Below, piece by piece: positions 23,761-37,900 of a stretch of 64,000 nucleotides of DNA. The stretch is from assembly GCA_960531495.1 (NCBI GenBank), contig OY482850.1, forward strand, positions 4,306,584 to 4,370,583, in the 5' to 3' direction. The notes beneath the pieces were generated by a model. That model was not told where the DNA came from. It ran no database searches and worked only from the letters and a program-made list of their open reading frames with translations. How positions within the stretch are numbered: the first letter of the stretch is position 1; the number at the start of each line of letters is the position of its first letter. The position numbers were made by a program, and so were the translations under genes. Source of the DNA: Zeus faber. Taxonomy: Eukaryota > Chordata > Actinopteri > Zeiformes > Zeidae.

Positions 23761-25371
23761 GTTGATGTGATATCAGATCTGATATCCTGCTAAAATCGGG
23801 CATGAGCGATCTACACCGAAAGTCCAATATAAATGGCCGTTCCTTTGAACTTTTCCAATGAGGAGATGGGAGTTTTCCGATATCCGCTATCAATGGAACG
23901 CAGCACAACTGGAACCAGTGGATTGACGCGTGAACAGTGGTTGAAGCCAATTTACTTTTATTATAAACACATTGAAGTAGTTCAATTTACTTTCATTTCT
24001 GTAGCACTTCTTCATATACAGTTGAATCTTATTATTTATATTCGAAAACATAATGCCACCGTGTGACATTGCGGAAGGAATTATTAACTATGTATCATCA
24101 AATAAAATATAAAAATATTAAGAATGGATCATTACAGTCTACAAACCTGTACAAAGATTTTTTTTAATGCACAAAAAAAAAAAGGTTTTCTATCCACAAA
24201 TAAATAATGTATTACTTGTGCTGCGTAAACCATTGTGCAAATAAATGTAGCATCATTTATATGTGATTAAATGATGATTACATTTTCAGATGTTTTTTCT
24301 ATCGGTTACATCTTTCAAACGCATTTGATGAGGTGAATCACGTGGATTTGGATTAAATCCTTTGCATTGGGATTCATGTTTTGTGACACACGAATCACGT
24401 CGGGGGAGGGGGATGGCGTGGCGTGCACTCCGATTGTGGCGGATCTTTGGATGTAACCGATTCATGGATTGTAGTATTCATTTGTGGATGGAGAGATATA
24501 TTTATGTTTCTCTTATTTGTTTTATTCATAATTCACATATTACAACGACTTTACAACGCACAAATACACAAAAGCAAGATTTTAAATGTTAAAAGAAAAA
24601 TTATAATAATACAGCCAACCATTTAATTGAATTTCTTCAATGACGTGATTGCTGCTCAATACATAAGTCCGTGCAAATACCAAACTCAAAAAAATGTATT
24701 ATATGGATTCCAGAATATAACCAAATAAATGCCTTCTACTTCACGAATCCACTCCAGAGCGTTATTAGTGTCAAATTGGCTTGAACCGTGCAGGGTTTTC
24801 ATATAATTTCTCGTTGTGTCGCCAGGGGGACACACACACACACACACACCCGCCAGGTGCGCAGCGCAGAGCTCAGTCGAGGCTCCAAGTGGGAGAGAGC
24901 GCACTTAAAGCACTAGTCTAGTGAGTAGACTTGAGAGCAGCAACTATAAGTGCATTTTTAATTCTTCAGATCTGACTTAAAAAAAACCCACAACAACAAA
25001 AGGTGTTCTGTGAAGAGCGAGATAGACTTCTGGAATGTGGAAGAGTATTTTTTTTTCCTGCTGCGCACCTGCTGGGAAGGATGTAAGAAGTGGTAGGAGA
25101 AATTAATTTTTTTATTGAATAATTGCTGCATGACATGACAGCGCGTTTCGTTTAATCTGCTACCCTTATTGCTGTACCCCTGCATATATGATGTGGAATA
25201 AATACTGTATAATAAAGAAGAAAGAAGAGAAAACATATAGACAGAAAGTAAAAATGTATTTGCTTCATGGTGCTATATATATATATATATATGGTACCTC
25301 ATGGTATCTGATGTACTGTACTCGTCGCTGGTCTCTGAACATGCTTCAGACCATTTTCTATGATTTTTCAC

Positions 25372-25400
25372 ACACACGCACACACACACGCACACACACA

Positions 25401-25497
<97 letters not shown>
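25372..25497. repeat. (CA)n microsatellite
   Basis: About 120 bp of nearly pure CA. Open frames of His-Thr or Cys-Val repeats here are artefacts. Confidence 0.98.
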
Positions 25498-25498
<1 letters not shown>

Positions 25499-27029
25499 AG
25501 CGCATACGCGCACACAGACACAGACTGAGTGATTGAATGCCAGATATCAGACTCACAAGTAATTGATCTCAGACAGGAGCTGGTGAAGCTTATTTAAAAT
25601 AATGGCCACCTGGCTTGTTCAGTTCATAGGGATGATTTCACAGATTAACAAGGAGAGGACTACAGGAGACTGTCCTGTCCTGTGTGATGACACTATCTGC
25701 TTAGGGGATGGATGTTTGAGTTGATAGCAGAAAGAGAAAGAGAGCAGAAAAGGTTTACATATTTCCATTGTTCATGTACATTTGACATATATGAGTGTCC
25801 TTTTTCAGCTCTGAGATAATTTACGACTCCATGTGGAGACTTCAAGAGTGAGTGAGTTTGACTGCCAGACTGATGGATTTACAAAGGAGACAATGCCACC
25901 TACAACCACTTACACCACTTAATCTAGACAGCTCATGAATATTTGCGTATGAACAACTTTTCCCGAGATGGAAGATTTGGCTCCAAAACATCAAGTTGGG
26001 ATGCTAAATATTAAGCTGCTTTGTTAAAAACGTGTCTGTCAAGGGTAAAAAGGGGGTCAGTACAGTCCAACCTACATCACAATTGAATACATTATAGGAA
26101 GCTGGGATGTGTTATACCTGTAGGGCTGTAGTGTTATTCTTTTTGCTCAGAAAACTCTTCACTGCTCTGCATGTAAATCACAGTTACAGAGCATCCTCAG
26201 TGAGATAGAAGTGCTGCCGAAATAACATTACTCATGCCGGAGTGATAGGAAATCAGGAAAGGGTTGTGTGTTGGGCCTGCCTGCCTATGTGTTTGTGTGA
26301 TATGTGAGCCAGTGGCAGATACGATGGAACGCCGCGGAGCTAAATGACTTTTTCATTTCATGTCCACTACGATTTTATTGGAGGCAGCCCTCAGGAGGCC
26401 TGATTCAATATATCTTTGCCTCACCCGTCTTACAAGATGGGAAGAAAGAGCAGCAGTTGCTGAAAAAGGAGTTCCACTGTGTGTACACCAGTTAATTTGT
26501 TTCTAGATAAACTTGAAAAGTCATTAGTTTAGGAGAAACAGTGGGAGAAACATTTGGATTAGGCTACTTTTGTATTGCAGTACTTCAACTTCCAACTGAA
26601 AAATGTAATTCATGTTAGAGTTTCAGTCATTCCAATGTTATGTTTTGGTAAGTCTGTCTGTGGTGGTACACCTGAGTCTATTCTGAATGAGTTTTTCCTC
26701 TTTTACTGTGGTGTAAAAATAGCGAGACATTAGGCCTGTTTGAAAAAAAAAAAGATGGAATAACTCACAATGTGCCCGTCAGGTCTGACGTCAAATGAAT
26801 CACCATTTATAACAGGTATTTCAGGGTTTGTTGTCTTTTTTGTATATCCGCAATCATCTCTTATATTTAAGAGACTAGAAACAGGAAGTTGGGCCGCTTT
26901 CTACTGGCAGCTTACTGTAGCCAACATTTCTCTTTGGATGTAGTGCCGCAATTGCAAAAAATGATGCGTAACTGGTTCTGTCAGACAACTTGACAGCGCC
27001 ACATGCTTCCAGGCCCTCAATAACCCCGC

Positions 27030-27226
27030 CTATTTAAGCAGCCAAGACCGCCTGCCCTACCTGCTTTGCTGCCTGCATCCAGCTGTTGGGCTCTACTTTT
27101 CTATCCAATCAATTCAAGCTATTTCAAGCTCATCACTCCTATATTTGTAGCTCACTAAGTTTGCCTTAAATAAATAAAGATCTTTTAAAAAGTAAATCTA
27201 AGAGTTGTCTGTCAGAAGTAGCTTTA
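27030..27226 (+). repeat. Interspersed repeat, copy 1 (LTR-like in layout, unclassified)
   Basis: It contains tatttaagc, then cctacctgctttgctgcctg, tcaattcaag and ctcatcactcc, then an aataaataaa signal and ends aagagttgtctgtcagaa. The same ordered blocks occur at 47,685-47,941. A TATA-like box followed by a polyadenylation signal and a shared sharp end would fit an old solo LTR, but no internal region or target duplication was found. Confidence 0.5.
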
Positions 27227-28163
27227 AATAATGCAATATTGCTGTTATTCAAAAAATGTAAAAAAAATACACATGGACACGTGTAACTATAATGTGAGCT
27301 GATATGAGCTTATCAGTTTCTAAAAGGAGATTAAACTTTTTTTTCTTTACAACTTAAAAGTTTGCCCCATTGGACTGAATTAAGGCACAGTGATAAGCTG
27401 CTGCAGGGTAGTCAATTTGTCAGTCATAAAGCGTTCAGAGGCTGTGCTCTGAAAGTTATGAAGGATTGGAAATAACATTATAGGCCCGGGTTGAAAAATG
27501 ACAAACCTGTATTTCAATGGCTCTTCATCCCCCTCGCCCATATTGATGTTAAGCACAAAAAATGCTCTGAAACCTGGTGTTTTATGAGGTCTGAGTTACT
27601 GATAGTTACTGATCTGACTTTGGCTTTCCTATCCAGTTAGCACAGAGGGGATATGGAGGGGTTCAACACTAAAAAGGTTTTTTTTAAAACCCAAATTAGA
27701 CATTAATAATGAGTACTTAAGGTAGAAAGAGATGAAGAACTAGGACCAAAATAACTGCATGGTACATAATGTAGGTGTGCGTATTGACCTGTGTGTGTTT
27801 ATGCAGTTGTTATAACACTGTTAAGTTCTCCCGTCACACACAGACCGAATAGCATATGGGGCCCGTTTGTCAAGGTGAACTTTAGTAATTCTTATTTTTC
27901 CAGGTGTGTCGCCACTGTTAACCCTCGTTGATCTGAAGGATTGATGAGAAAGAAACAGGAATATGTATTCCAGCGTTGAGAATAAATATTTTCACGCTGC
28001 AATAAACCCAAACGCAAAGCCATCCCAGCAAAGAGCGCTGATGCCGGCAGATTTTGGGAAGAAGCAGTGAACTGATCAACTGTATATGAGACGAATAATT
28101 AGTAATGAATGAAGAACACAGCGGTAAACTAGACATGCGACTGACACATTTCATTGTTTTTGT

Positions 28164-28225
28164 ATTTGCTGTTGTTGTTGTTGTTGCTGTTGTTATTGTT
28201 GTTGTTGTTGTTGTTGTTGTTCTCA
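28164..28225. repeat. (TTG)n microsatellite
   Basis: About 20 imperfect TTG units about 360 bp upstream of the trhr2 ATG. Confidence 0.93.
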
Positions 28226-28586
28226 TTGTTGATGTTTTTGCTCAGTTATCGAACGAGCTCACCGACCAAATGTACGGCTCCCATCTCCTCCCGAAGACGT
28301 CGACGCCATGCCATCTTGATTTGTATATATTGCACTCGTACATTTTCTTACCACTCCAACACTGGAATTTAACCGAATCCGATTCAAGCAGGTTATGTGT
28401 CACTCTAGATAAGGAAAAACAAAAATATGAAAACAGCAACCTCAGTTGGCAAATAAAATCCGAACATGGTGACATTTAAGAGCAGGTCATCCACACCACG
28501 TAACGTTAGTTGGTTAAATGTAGCGTCTGGCTGATTTACTGACACCGAAAGATTGAAACGCGGGCCAGCAAGGACCATCGGCAGGA

Positions 28587-28972
28587 ATGGCCGACAACAC
28601 AACCTCCCGGGGAGTTGACACCCCGACCAACGTCTCACTGGGCCTGAGTGCCACGGTGCTCAACTCGCTGGAGTACAAGACGGTTTCTGTGTTCCTGGTG
28701 CTGCTGGTGTGCGCCGTGGGCATCGTGGGGAACATCATGGTGGTCCTGGTGGTCCTCACCACGCGGCACATGAGAACGCCCACCAACTGCTACCTGGTGA
28801 GCCTGGCCGTGGCCGACCTGACGGTGCTGGTAGCGGCGGGGCTGCCCAACGTTGCCGACAGCCTGACGGGCACCTGGGTATTCGGGCACGCTGGCTGCCT
28901 GGGCATAACCTACCTCCAGTACCTGGGGATCAACGTGTCGTCCTGCTCCATCACGGCTTTCACTTTGGAAAG
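28587..28972 (+). CDS. trhr2: trhr2 coding exon 1: N-terminus through TM3 to the E-R of the ERY motif
   Basis: This exon is 386 nt and starts at [10 protein letters not shown], the ATG in context ggaATGG. It encodes TM1 (about residues 31-57), TM2 (68-90) and TM3 (105-127) and ends inside the Arg codon of E-R-Y before gtgaga. An alternative in-frame upstream start was not seen. Codons are GC-rich relative to the flanks, as expected for coding sequence. Confidence 0.96.
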
Positions 28973-31900
28973 GTGAGAAGCCCAGACACAAATTTAGTTG
29001 CATTCCAGTCGGTGAATGGACATTACCACATAACACAGATGAAACATATTTTTACAGTGATTTTAGGTTGACAGGTCACAAAGCTTCAAAGTACCTATTA
29101 AAAGGCAACTTGCAGGTTGGCATACCCAGTGAATTAATGTGTGAGGAAATTATGTAGCAATTCGATTAAACAATTATTTTCATTTTCTTTTACTTAATAC
29201 TCTCAGCCCCAGCCACCTTAAAATGGCCCGCAAACGTAAACGTGACCTAACAGGTGTGGGACGGGACAGAGCCGGCGCTACAGCGAAATCTACTTTTTAG
29301 ATTTACATTTATTTCCGAGTTTCCTACTTGTATGAAACGAATAATGTGAAAGAGCTACTCAGAGCCTCATTTAAAAAAATACGGAAAATTCAGAAAGGTT
29401 TTCAATACAGATAATGTACGTGTGCCAATTTAATTGTATCTATGAATGAAATTCATACTGAGGACCCTATATCCTTATTCTTGCCCAACCTTGAATTTAT
29501 TAGGCCATTCAATAGAGAAAAAGCAAAACCAGTATCCCACTTTTATTTTGTGATAGAAGGAAATTTTAACCCATGTATTTAAAATTTTAATATATCCATG
29601 GTCAGTCTTAAAATTTGAATCCAATCTGTTGTCACAGTGACTAAGCGGTGCAAACAGTGCAAAAAAATTCCCATCTCCATCTTTAGCTTTGATTTGGCTC
29701 ACGAGGAGAGGGGAGTTTCCTTTTCTTTCTCGATCTTGTCGATATAAAAAGAAAAAACACCGGGATAACTCAAGTGAGACATCAAGATTTAAATTCCACC
29801 ACGTGGTGTCTCCCTTTCCCCCTTCTTTGCTACCTGCAGATACATCGCGATCTGCCATCCCATGAGGGCGCAGACAGTGTGCACCGTCTCACGGGCCAAG
29901 CGGATCATCACCGGCGTTTGGATCTTCACCTGCATCTACTGCATGCTGTGGTTCTTCCTGGTCGACATTCAGGTCCGGAAAAGACAGCTCTCTTTTGCAG
30001 GGGCTGCATTTCTGTCTTGAGCTCGAAGAGATAAACGTGTCGAGCTGATAGTATCGCTGTCACAGACTAATATATTCACAGGTCGGACCGCAAATCAGTT
30101 GTAGAATTTCTGAAGAAATGGCTTTGTCCCAGGAGAAGAATTTTAAAAAGCCAGCACTTTGAAGATTAATTATTGACTTGCATGCAGGGCTCAACAGTAA
30201 CGTTTGCCCATTTGCCCTTGGCAACCAGATTGAGTCAATTGGCAACCATTTTGTGGCCTCTGTTTGCCCCTTCTGGCAACCACCTGTTCAGCATTTTTTA
30301 TTTTTTTATATATAACAATAAATAATAACCTACAAAACTGGAAAATCTTATTTTCAATAAAAGTCAACATTTTATTTGGAAAATAACGTCCGTAAAGTTA
30401 CAACTGCACTAACATTACGTTTGTGCGCAACACGACATGGTCGTTGTGCAGCCACTTTCCACACACACGCACAGCAAGCCTGTTGCAGAGACCTGGATGA
30501 GACAGATTTTTCAAGACCCGCACCCGCGTTGTGCAATACCGTACCCACCTCGTCACCCGCACATATGACCAATTAGTTCCACAACATGACCCTACCCATC
30601 AAAACAAGATCCGCACCCCGACCCGAAACCGCATATCTTGGCGCTGTTTAAATAATTCGGTAAGGCTTAATCAAGTACGTTTAAAGTGATGATTTTTGGC
30701 CATTTCATACATCTCAGATGAAGTCTTGATTTGGGCCATATGCACGTTCTTATTGCACTTATGTCCCACTGGATTTCCATACACTTAAAAAGGTGCAAGG
30801 ATACGTTACAATATAGTTTTGTGACAGAACTTTCACTTCTGAGATATGTTTTGCAAATACCAGTTAGAGTATAACTGCAATAAAATACGTTTTGTAGGGG
30901 ACCTTGTCGGTGCTGTCCCATCAGGATTTGGCAGAGCACCGGCGCAGCCCGTCCAAAGATTTCCTTACAACTTTACATTTTCATTAAACATTTCAAATCA
31001 AAATAACTACTGTTAGACAAGTATTTTAAGTTTTAAATTTATATAAGACTGATTTTTCGTAAAACAGGCAGGTGAAGAGCAGTGGCGTAAGCCATCGGCA
31101 CTCCACTGAAGCCCTGTGCCATGCGTCTTGTGTCAGGTGCCGTGCCGTGCTGGGCTCCGCCTGTTAGAATAAACTAGACTTTATTTTCTATTCTTTTTGC
31201 AACAAGGTCTTCCATGATTCGTTTGCTGAAAATCCTTGTTCCACCTGAGCGGCCCCGCCCCCCACTCACAAGCCTCACACCCACCGGCACGAATATATCG
31301 ACATTCCCGGATTGTTGGGTTGATGGTGGAGAGCAACTTTTAAATGGAAAGATGCAAATTTAAATTTACAATTGTTAACAATGAGGGGACAAACAGGACT
31401 GTTGAGATTATTATTGTCTGTGTGGTGAGCATATACTGTACATGTAGGTCTAAGAGACAGACAGAAGACACAGGCTCAGTATGATCAGGCCAAGTGTGAC
31501 CAGAGGAGTTAGTGTTATCACAGCTCTTGTCTATCTTGACTTCCCCTCTTCCCCTCTGAAGATTCAAATTCAGAAAAAGCATCAGATAAAACACAAACTA
31601 CAAATTTTACCGTAATAAAGCTTTTGTCCATTCTTTTATGTCACATTTCCATTATTAAGCTGATGTATCACTGCATAGTACCTTAATTTCTCAAAAATAT
31701 AAAGCGAATAAAAATGGCAACCATACAGTATATTCAGTTTTGGCAAAATTAATATTGTCAATGTGATGGAATGTTTTTTACCAGCGCCATTGTGAGAAGA
31801 TTGCTCTCCCTGTAGCCATGAGCTGAGATGAGCCTTCGGAGGTATCGATGTGTAAGTTAAGCCTTTTCGGTAACACTCTTGTGACTTTTTAGGTGGGCCA

Positions 31901-34900
31901 GGATGGAACCATTCAGTGTGGCTACAGGGTCAAGCGGGAGCTCTACCTGCCCATCTACCTCATTGACTTTGCCATCTTCTATGTGGTCCCTCTACTCCTG
32001 GCTATCGTGCTGTATGGCCTGATAGCACGGATCCTCTACCTCAGGTACCTTATGCACTCTGGGACACCCAAAGAGAACTGTCAGAAATTGAGTTTTTTGG
32101 CATAGTTTGATGATCTATAATTACCAAAGACAAGTTCATTGACTATAACGCTCCACCAATCAACGAGGGACGGAGTTCTGTTTCCCCCTGGAACAACAGG
32201 TGGAGAGGAGAGCAAGCTGTCCATCAATCAGCCAATTGACCAATCAGCCAATTAGCCAATCAAGTAACATGTCAAACTATTGTCTCCCACTGTTGTCGCC
32301 GATGGCCCTGATGCCCCCTGCCTGCGTCCCATCCCACCAGCCCCCTGCCAAACCGTCCTGATGCCGGCACCGTCAGCACTGGGGCCCCCACGCTCCACCG
32401 CAGCTGCCGGGAGGGCGCTGAGACGGGGAAGGGCGCCCGACAGAGCCGGCCAAAAAGTGCCCTGTCCTCCAGGAAACAGGTGAGTGTGGCGGGCCATCAC
32501 CTTATAATGACCCCATCTATTCCCTCTCTCCCACTCATTTGTTTTTTTTTGTATCTCCTGTTCCATTGCCTTATAAACTGTATGTACACAGATCAGCCAC
32601 AACATTAAAACAACTGACAGGTGAAGTGAATAAAATTGATCATCTTGTTACAATGGCACTTGTCATGGTGTGGGATATATGAGGCAGCAAGTGAACAGTC
32701 AGTTCTTGAAGTTGATGTGTTGGAAGCAGGTAAAATGGGAAAGCGGAAGGATCTGAGCCACTATGACAAGGTTCAAATTGTGATGGCTAGACGACTGGGT
32801 CATCTCCAAAACGGCAGGTCTTGTGGGATGTTCCCGGTATGCAGTCGTTAGTACCGACCAAAAGTGGTCCAAGGAAGGACATTTGGTGAATCAGCAATAG
32901 GGTCATGGGCGCCCATAGGCTCATTGATGCACATGGGGAGCAGTGTCCAGCCCATCAAGTCCGATCCCACAGAAGAGCTACTGTAACAAAAATTGCTGAA
33001 AAAGTTAATGTTGGCTATGGAGAAAGGTGTCAGAACACACAGTGCATCGCAGTATGTGGCTGTTTTGGTGGCACGAGGGGGACCTACACAATATTAGCCG
33101 GGTGGTTTTAATGTTGTGGCTGATTGGTGTATCTATATAAGCGTTTGATCTGAAGAGACTTTGCGAGGAGCGGGGGGCCAATGATTGCCTCTTTACAGCA
33201 CTCTGATGGCGGCAGTCCTCGCACATCTATTGCTCAGATAAGCAACAACACTCGTTCTCAGTGCAGAGGCCTCAGTGCCCCTGCGATTATAACCCCACTC
33301 CGAAATGGTTGGTTTTCCCTCCCAGCTATGGACAGAAAAAAATGTAATTCTCAACGAGCCTCTCTGTGCCCAGATTGCATGGGCTGGGGTGCAGTCTTGT
33401 CATTGTGCTCCCTTACGACTAGAATGTATATTTTCTCCCTGGCTATTTCTTCTTAAAAGCGCTCTGCCCCCACCCCCGCTTTCGCCTTTGTTTTATTATG
33501 GCAAGGAAAATGTCTTTCTTCTTCAGAGACCTTTTCTTTCTCTTTAACCTTCTTTGTTCTGTCTCCTTTTGGAAAAAGTCCACCAATTTCTCTAATTAAA
33601 TGCAATTTAAATTGAATTATTTTTACCCAAAAGGAAGTAGAAAATAGAAGTGGATGATGTACATGAAGGGATTTCTTCCGTGCAACCAATAAATCATTAA
33701 AACATTGTTTTGTTGTAGTGTCCAGCTTTTATTCCATCATAGCACAGGCTCTCCCACAGTATTAAAGAGTGTCTTCGTCTAATTTACTTTAACTCGGGTA
33801 ACATTACTTGTTTTCAATAAAATACAGCAATCACTTTGAAGCACTTCTAGAAAATAAACTGCAGTACAACTGAACTGATCTGTAAAAGTCCACCCAACAC
33901 GCTTTGTCACTGTCGCCATAGCTAGCTACATACTACAGCTACATTTTTACATTTACATTTAGTCATTTAGCAGACGCTTTTATCCAAAGCGACTTACAAG
34001 GGAGAATAACATTCAAGCTACATTGCGACAGAGATTAGTGTAACAACAACATTAGTATAACAATAAATACTGCAAGGTGGTGCTAAGTAATTGTAGGTTA
34101 GGACAGGAGGTACTAACTGAAGAGCTGGGTCTTCAAGTGCTTCTTAAAGACAGAGAGGGAGGTCCCCGCTCTGTTCATTTTTGGCAGCTCGTTCCACCAA
34201 CGTGGAACTACAAATGATAATAGCCTGGATTGCCGTGGCTGTATGGCCGGCAGAGCCAGGCGACGCTCATTTGACGAGTGCAGCATCCGGGGGGCAACAT
34301 GTGCTCTTACAAGAGCATTTAAGTAGGCGGGAGCATTCCCAGCAATCACTCTGTAGGCCAGCATAAGAGACTTGAACTTGATGCGGGCGGCTACAGGTAA
34401 CCAGTGGAGCTCGATGAGCAGCGGAGTGACATTTGCCCTCTTTGGCTGGTTGAACACCAGTCGGGCCACCCCATTCTGTATCATCTGTAGTGGCTTCACC
34501 GCACAGGCCGGCAAGCCTGTTAAGAGGGCGTTGCAGTAGTCGAGACGGGACATCACCAAGGTTTGTACCAGCAGTTGAGTGGCATATTGGGTCAGGTACG
34601 GCCTGACTTTTCGGATGTTGAGTAGTGCGAAGTGGCAGGACCGGGAGACGGCGGCAGCATGGTCCGAGAATGTCAGTTGGTCATCAATAATGACACCAAG
34701 ATTCCTTGCAGCCTAGGTAGGAACAAGAGATAGAGAGTCGATTTTAATATCAATGTTGTGATAAATACCTTGTATGGCTGGGAAGACCAGCAGTTCCGTT
34801 TTCGCTTTTCCGTTTCTGATTTTATGACCTAACTGAGAAATTCCAATTTTCTGAAAATACATTTGTTCATTTACATTTACACCCCTTTTGGATTGCATTT

Positions 34901-37900
34901 AAACTTGCTGAAAAGGAGTTTTTCAAACAGGAGTGAATCTATGTTCCCAAGGCCCTCTGTCCCCAGGGTGTATGTTCCCAAGGCCCTATGTTCCCAGTGC
35001 CCATGTTATCAATGGCATATGTTCCCAGGGCCCTATATAAACATATCACTGCTGATATCCGCAGCTTAAAGCAGGACTGCAGGAGGGCTGAGCCAAGATG
35101 GTAAAAGACAAAACTCAATGTTCACTTTCTACACATGAAAGAGCTTTTGACCTTGCGTAATCAAAAAAATCAAGAATGCAAGAACATTGTATTTTTTTAC
35201 TTATTCACAACTAATAAACGCAATCCCGAGCTCTGTCAAGCACAATCAATCAGCTTGTACAACCTGCTCCTGCTGCTATCCTTGCCACCTCAACTGAACA
35301 TTGTGAATTGTATTTATGTTTTTTTGTCATTAAGGTCAATAGAATCAGATCTAGTACTGTGCCCCTGTCCTTCGCTTCTGATTCACCTCATAGTGTTTTA
35401 AATGTATTCAACAAGTTGTCCCTACTATAATGCACAACCTCATAGAGATTCTTTCTCATCTGCGCCGTTCTCTCGCCTTCCGTACTCACTATTATAAACC
35501 TGCCCCTCTCCTCTGCCTATGTCCCCGATCAATTTAAAACAGCTAGTGTCCAGTCTCTTTTAATAAACCCGGTCTCGAGCCTTCTGTTCCGAACAATTTT
35601 ATACCCATCTCAAAACTACCTTTCATTTCCAAAGTACTGGAAAAACTTGTCGCTGAACAGCTTCTTCAAGTTGTTAAAGGGAATCATATCTTTGACAAAT
35701 TGCAATCTGGTTGTCGCCAAAATCACAGTACTAAAACTTCTTTGTTAAGAGCCATGAATGACATCCTTATACAGGCTGATAGGGGGGAACACTCCATCCT
35801 GGTCTTACTCCATCTGAGCGTTACCTTTGATACCATTGATCACTCCATCTTCATTAATCGACTAAATACTTGCGCTATCTCAGGGAAGAGCTCTACACTA
35901 GTTTATTTCATATTTGTCAAATCAAAGTTTTACGTTCTCTATGGGTAACTATTTGTTCTCATCCGCTGTTATATGGGGTGCCTCAGGGGTCAATCCTCGG
36001 CCCAATTCTTTTTTTCTCTCTCTCTGCTCTCCTTGGGTCAATCTAACCACTTGGGGTGCACAAGCCAGTGTATCATCAGTGCCGGTCCCAAGCCCAGATG
36101 AATAGAGAGGGTTGCGTCAGGAAGGGCATCCGGCATAAAAACCATGCTAAATCAAACATGCGGACAACAAATCTGATTTCCATACTGGATCGGTCGAGGT
36201 CCGGGTTAACAACGACCGCCACTGGTGTCGTTAGCCAATAGGGTGTCAGTGGAAATTGTGCTACTGTCGGCCGAAGAAGAAGAAGAAGAAGGGGAAGGCG
36301 TGTCCGGAGACAGCAGGAGGGGAAGAAGGGTAGGAGAGTAGAGTTGAGAGTGGGAACTTTGAACATTGGCACTATGAAGGGTAAAGAGAGAGAGCTGGCT
36401 GACATGATGGAGAGAAGGAAGGTAGATGTACTATGTGTACAAGAGACCAGGTGGAAGGGGAGTAAGGCCAGGAGTATCGGAGCCGGGTACAAACTGTTCT
36501 ACCATGGAGTGGATGGCAGGGGAAATTGGGTAGGGATAGTCTTGAAGGAAGAACGTGTCAAGAGTGTTTTGGAGGTGATGAGAGTGTCTGACAGAGTGAT
36601 GAGCATGAAGTTGGAAACTGATGGGGTGATAATGAATGTGGTCAGTGCATATGCTCCCCAAGTTGGGTGTGAGATAGAAGAGAAAGAAGAATTCTTTAGT
36701 GAGTTGAATGTAGTGGTGGAGAGTGTCCCCAAGGGAGAGAAAGTGGTCGTTGGAGCAGATCTCAATGGGCATGTTGGCGAAGGGATCAGAGACAAACGTG
36801 ACGAGAAGGTGATGGGTAGGTATGGTGTCAAGGAGGGGAATGTGGAAGGACAGATGGTGGTCGATTTCGCCGAAAGGATTGAATTGGCTGTTGTGAATAC
36901 GTATTTCAAGAAGAGGGAGGAACACAGAGATATTTGAGAGATTAGTGACTGCAAAGTGGTGGTAGGGGAGTGTGTTGCTAGGCAGCATCTCATGGTGGTC
37001 TGTAGGATGAGTCTGGAAGCCAAGAAGAGGAAGAGAGTGAAAGAAGAGCCAAAAATAAAATGGTGGAAGTTGAAAAAGGAGGAGTGTTGTATGCAATTTA
37101 GGGAAGAGGTAAGGCAGGCAACAGATGGGAATGAACGGTTACCAGATGACTGGGAAACAACTGCAGAAGTGGTAAGGGAGACGGCTTAGAAGGTACTCGG
37201 TGTATCATGCGGGAAGAGGAAGGAAGACAAGGACTCTTGGTGGTGGAATGAGGATGTACAGGAGAGCATAGAGCAGAAGAGGTTGGCGAAGAAGAAATGG
37301 GATAGTCAGAGAGAAGATAGTAGACAGGAGTACAAGCTGATGCGGCGCAAGGCGAATAGAGAAGTGGCAAAGGCAAAGGAAAAGGCATATGACAAGTTGT
37401 ATGAGAGGTTGGACAGTAAGGAAGGGGAAAAGGACTTGTACCATTGGCAAGACAAAGGGACCAAGCTGGGAAGGATGTACAGCAGGTTAGGGTGATGAAG
37501 GTTAATGATGGCAATGTGCTGACTAGTGAGAAGAGTGTGTTGAGATGGTGGAAGGAGTACTTTGAGGAGTTGATGAATGAAGAAAATGAGAGGGAGAGAA
37601 GAGTGGATGATGTGGGGATAGTGGATCAAGAAGTGCAGCAAATAAGCAAGGATGAGGTGAGAACAGCATTAAAGAAGATAAAGAGTGGAAAGGCAGTTGG
37701 CCCAGATGACATACCTGGGGAAGCATGGAAATGTTTAGGTGAGATGGCAAAGGTGTTCCTAACGAGACTATTTTACACCATCCTGGAAAGGGAGAGGATG
37801 CTGGAGGAGTGGAGAAGAAGTGTACTGGTACTCATCTTCAAGAATAAGGGAGACGTACAGCGCTGTAGTAACTACAGAGGAATAAAGTTGATCAGCCACA

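Larger units (their letters stand above)
23760..28580. other. Intergenic interval between zc3h18 and trhr2
   Basis: No coding sequence recognised. It contains CA/TA simple repeats, one interspersed repeat (27,030-27,226) and otherwise apparently unique AT-rich DNA. The trhr2 promoter and any 5' UTR exon must lie in or near its right part but could not be located. Confidence 0.5.

Noticed and set aside
25188-25556. Open frames with His-Thr or Cys-Val repeats
   Set aside because: Pure (CA)n microsatellite; the same applies near 16.0, 42.6, 49.4 and 50.2 kb.
28105-28479. Open frame upstream of trhr2 with a Val-rich hydrophobic run
   Set aside because: The hydrophobic run is translated (TTG)n repeat. 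It is not in a splice relation with trhr2, which has its own good start.
30186-31117. hAT element bounded by cagggctc and gagccctg-like ends
   Set aside because: The right end is only partly similar and the flanking 8-mers do not match, so I list it only as a possibility under intron 2.
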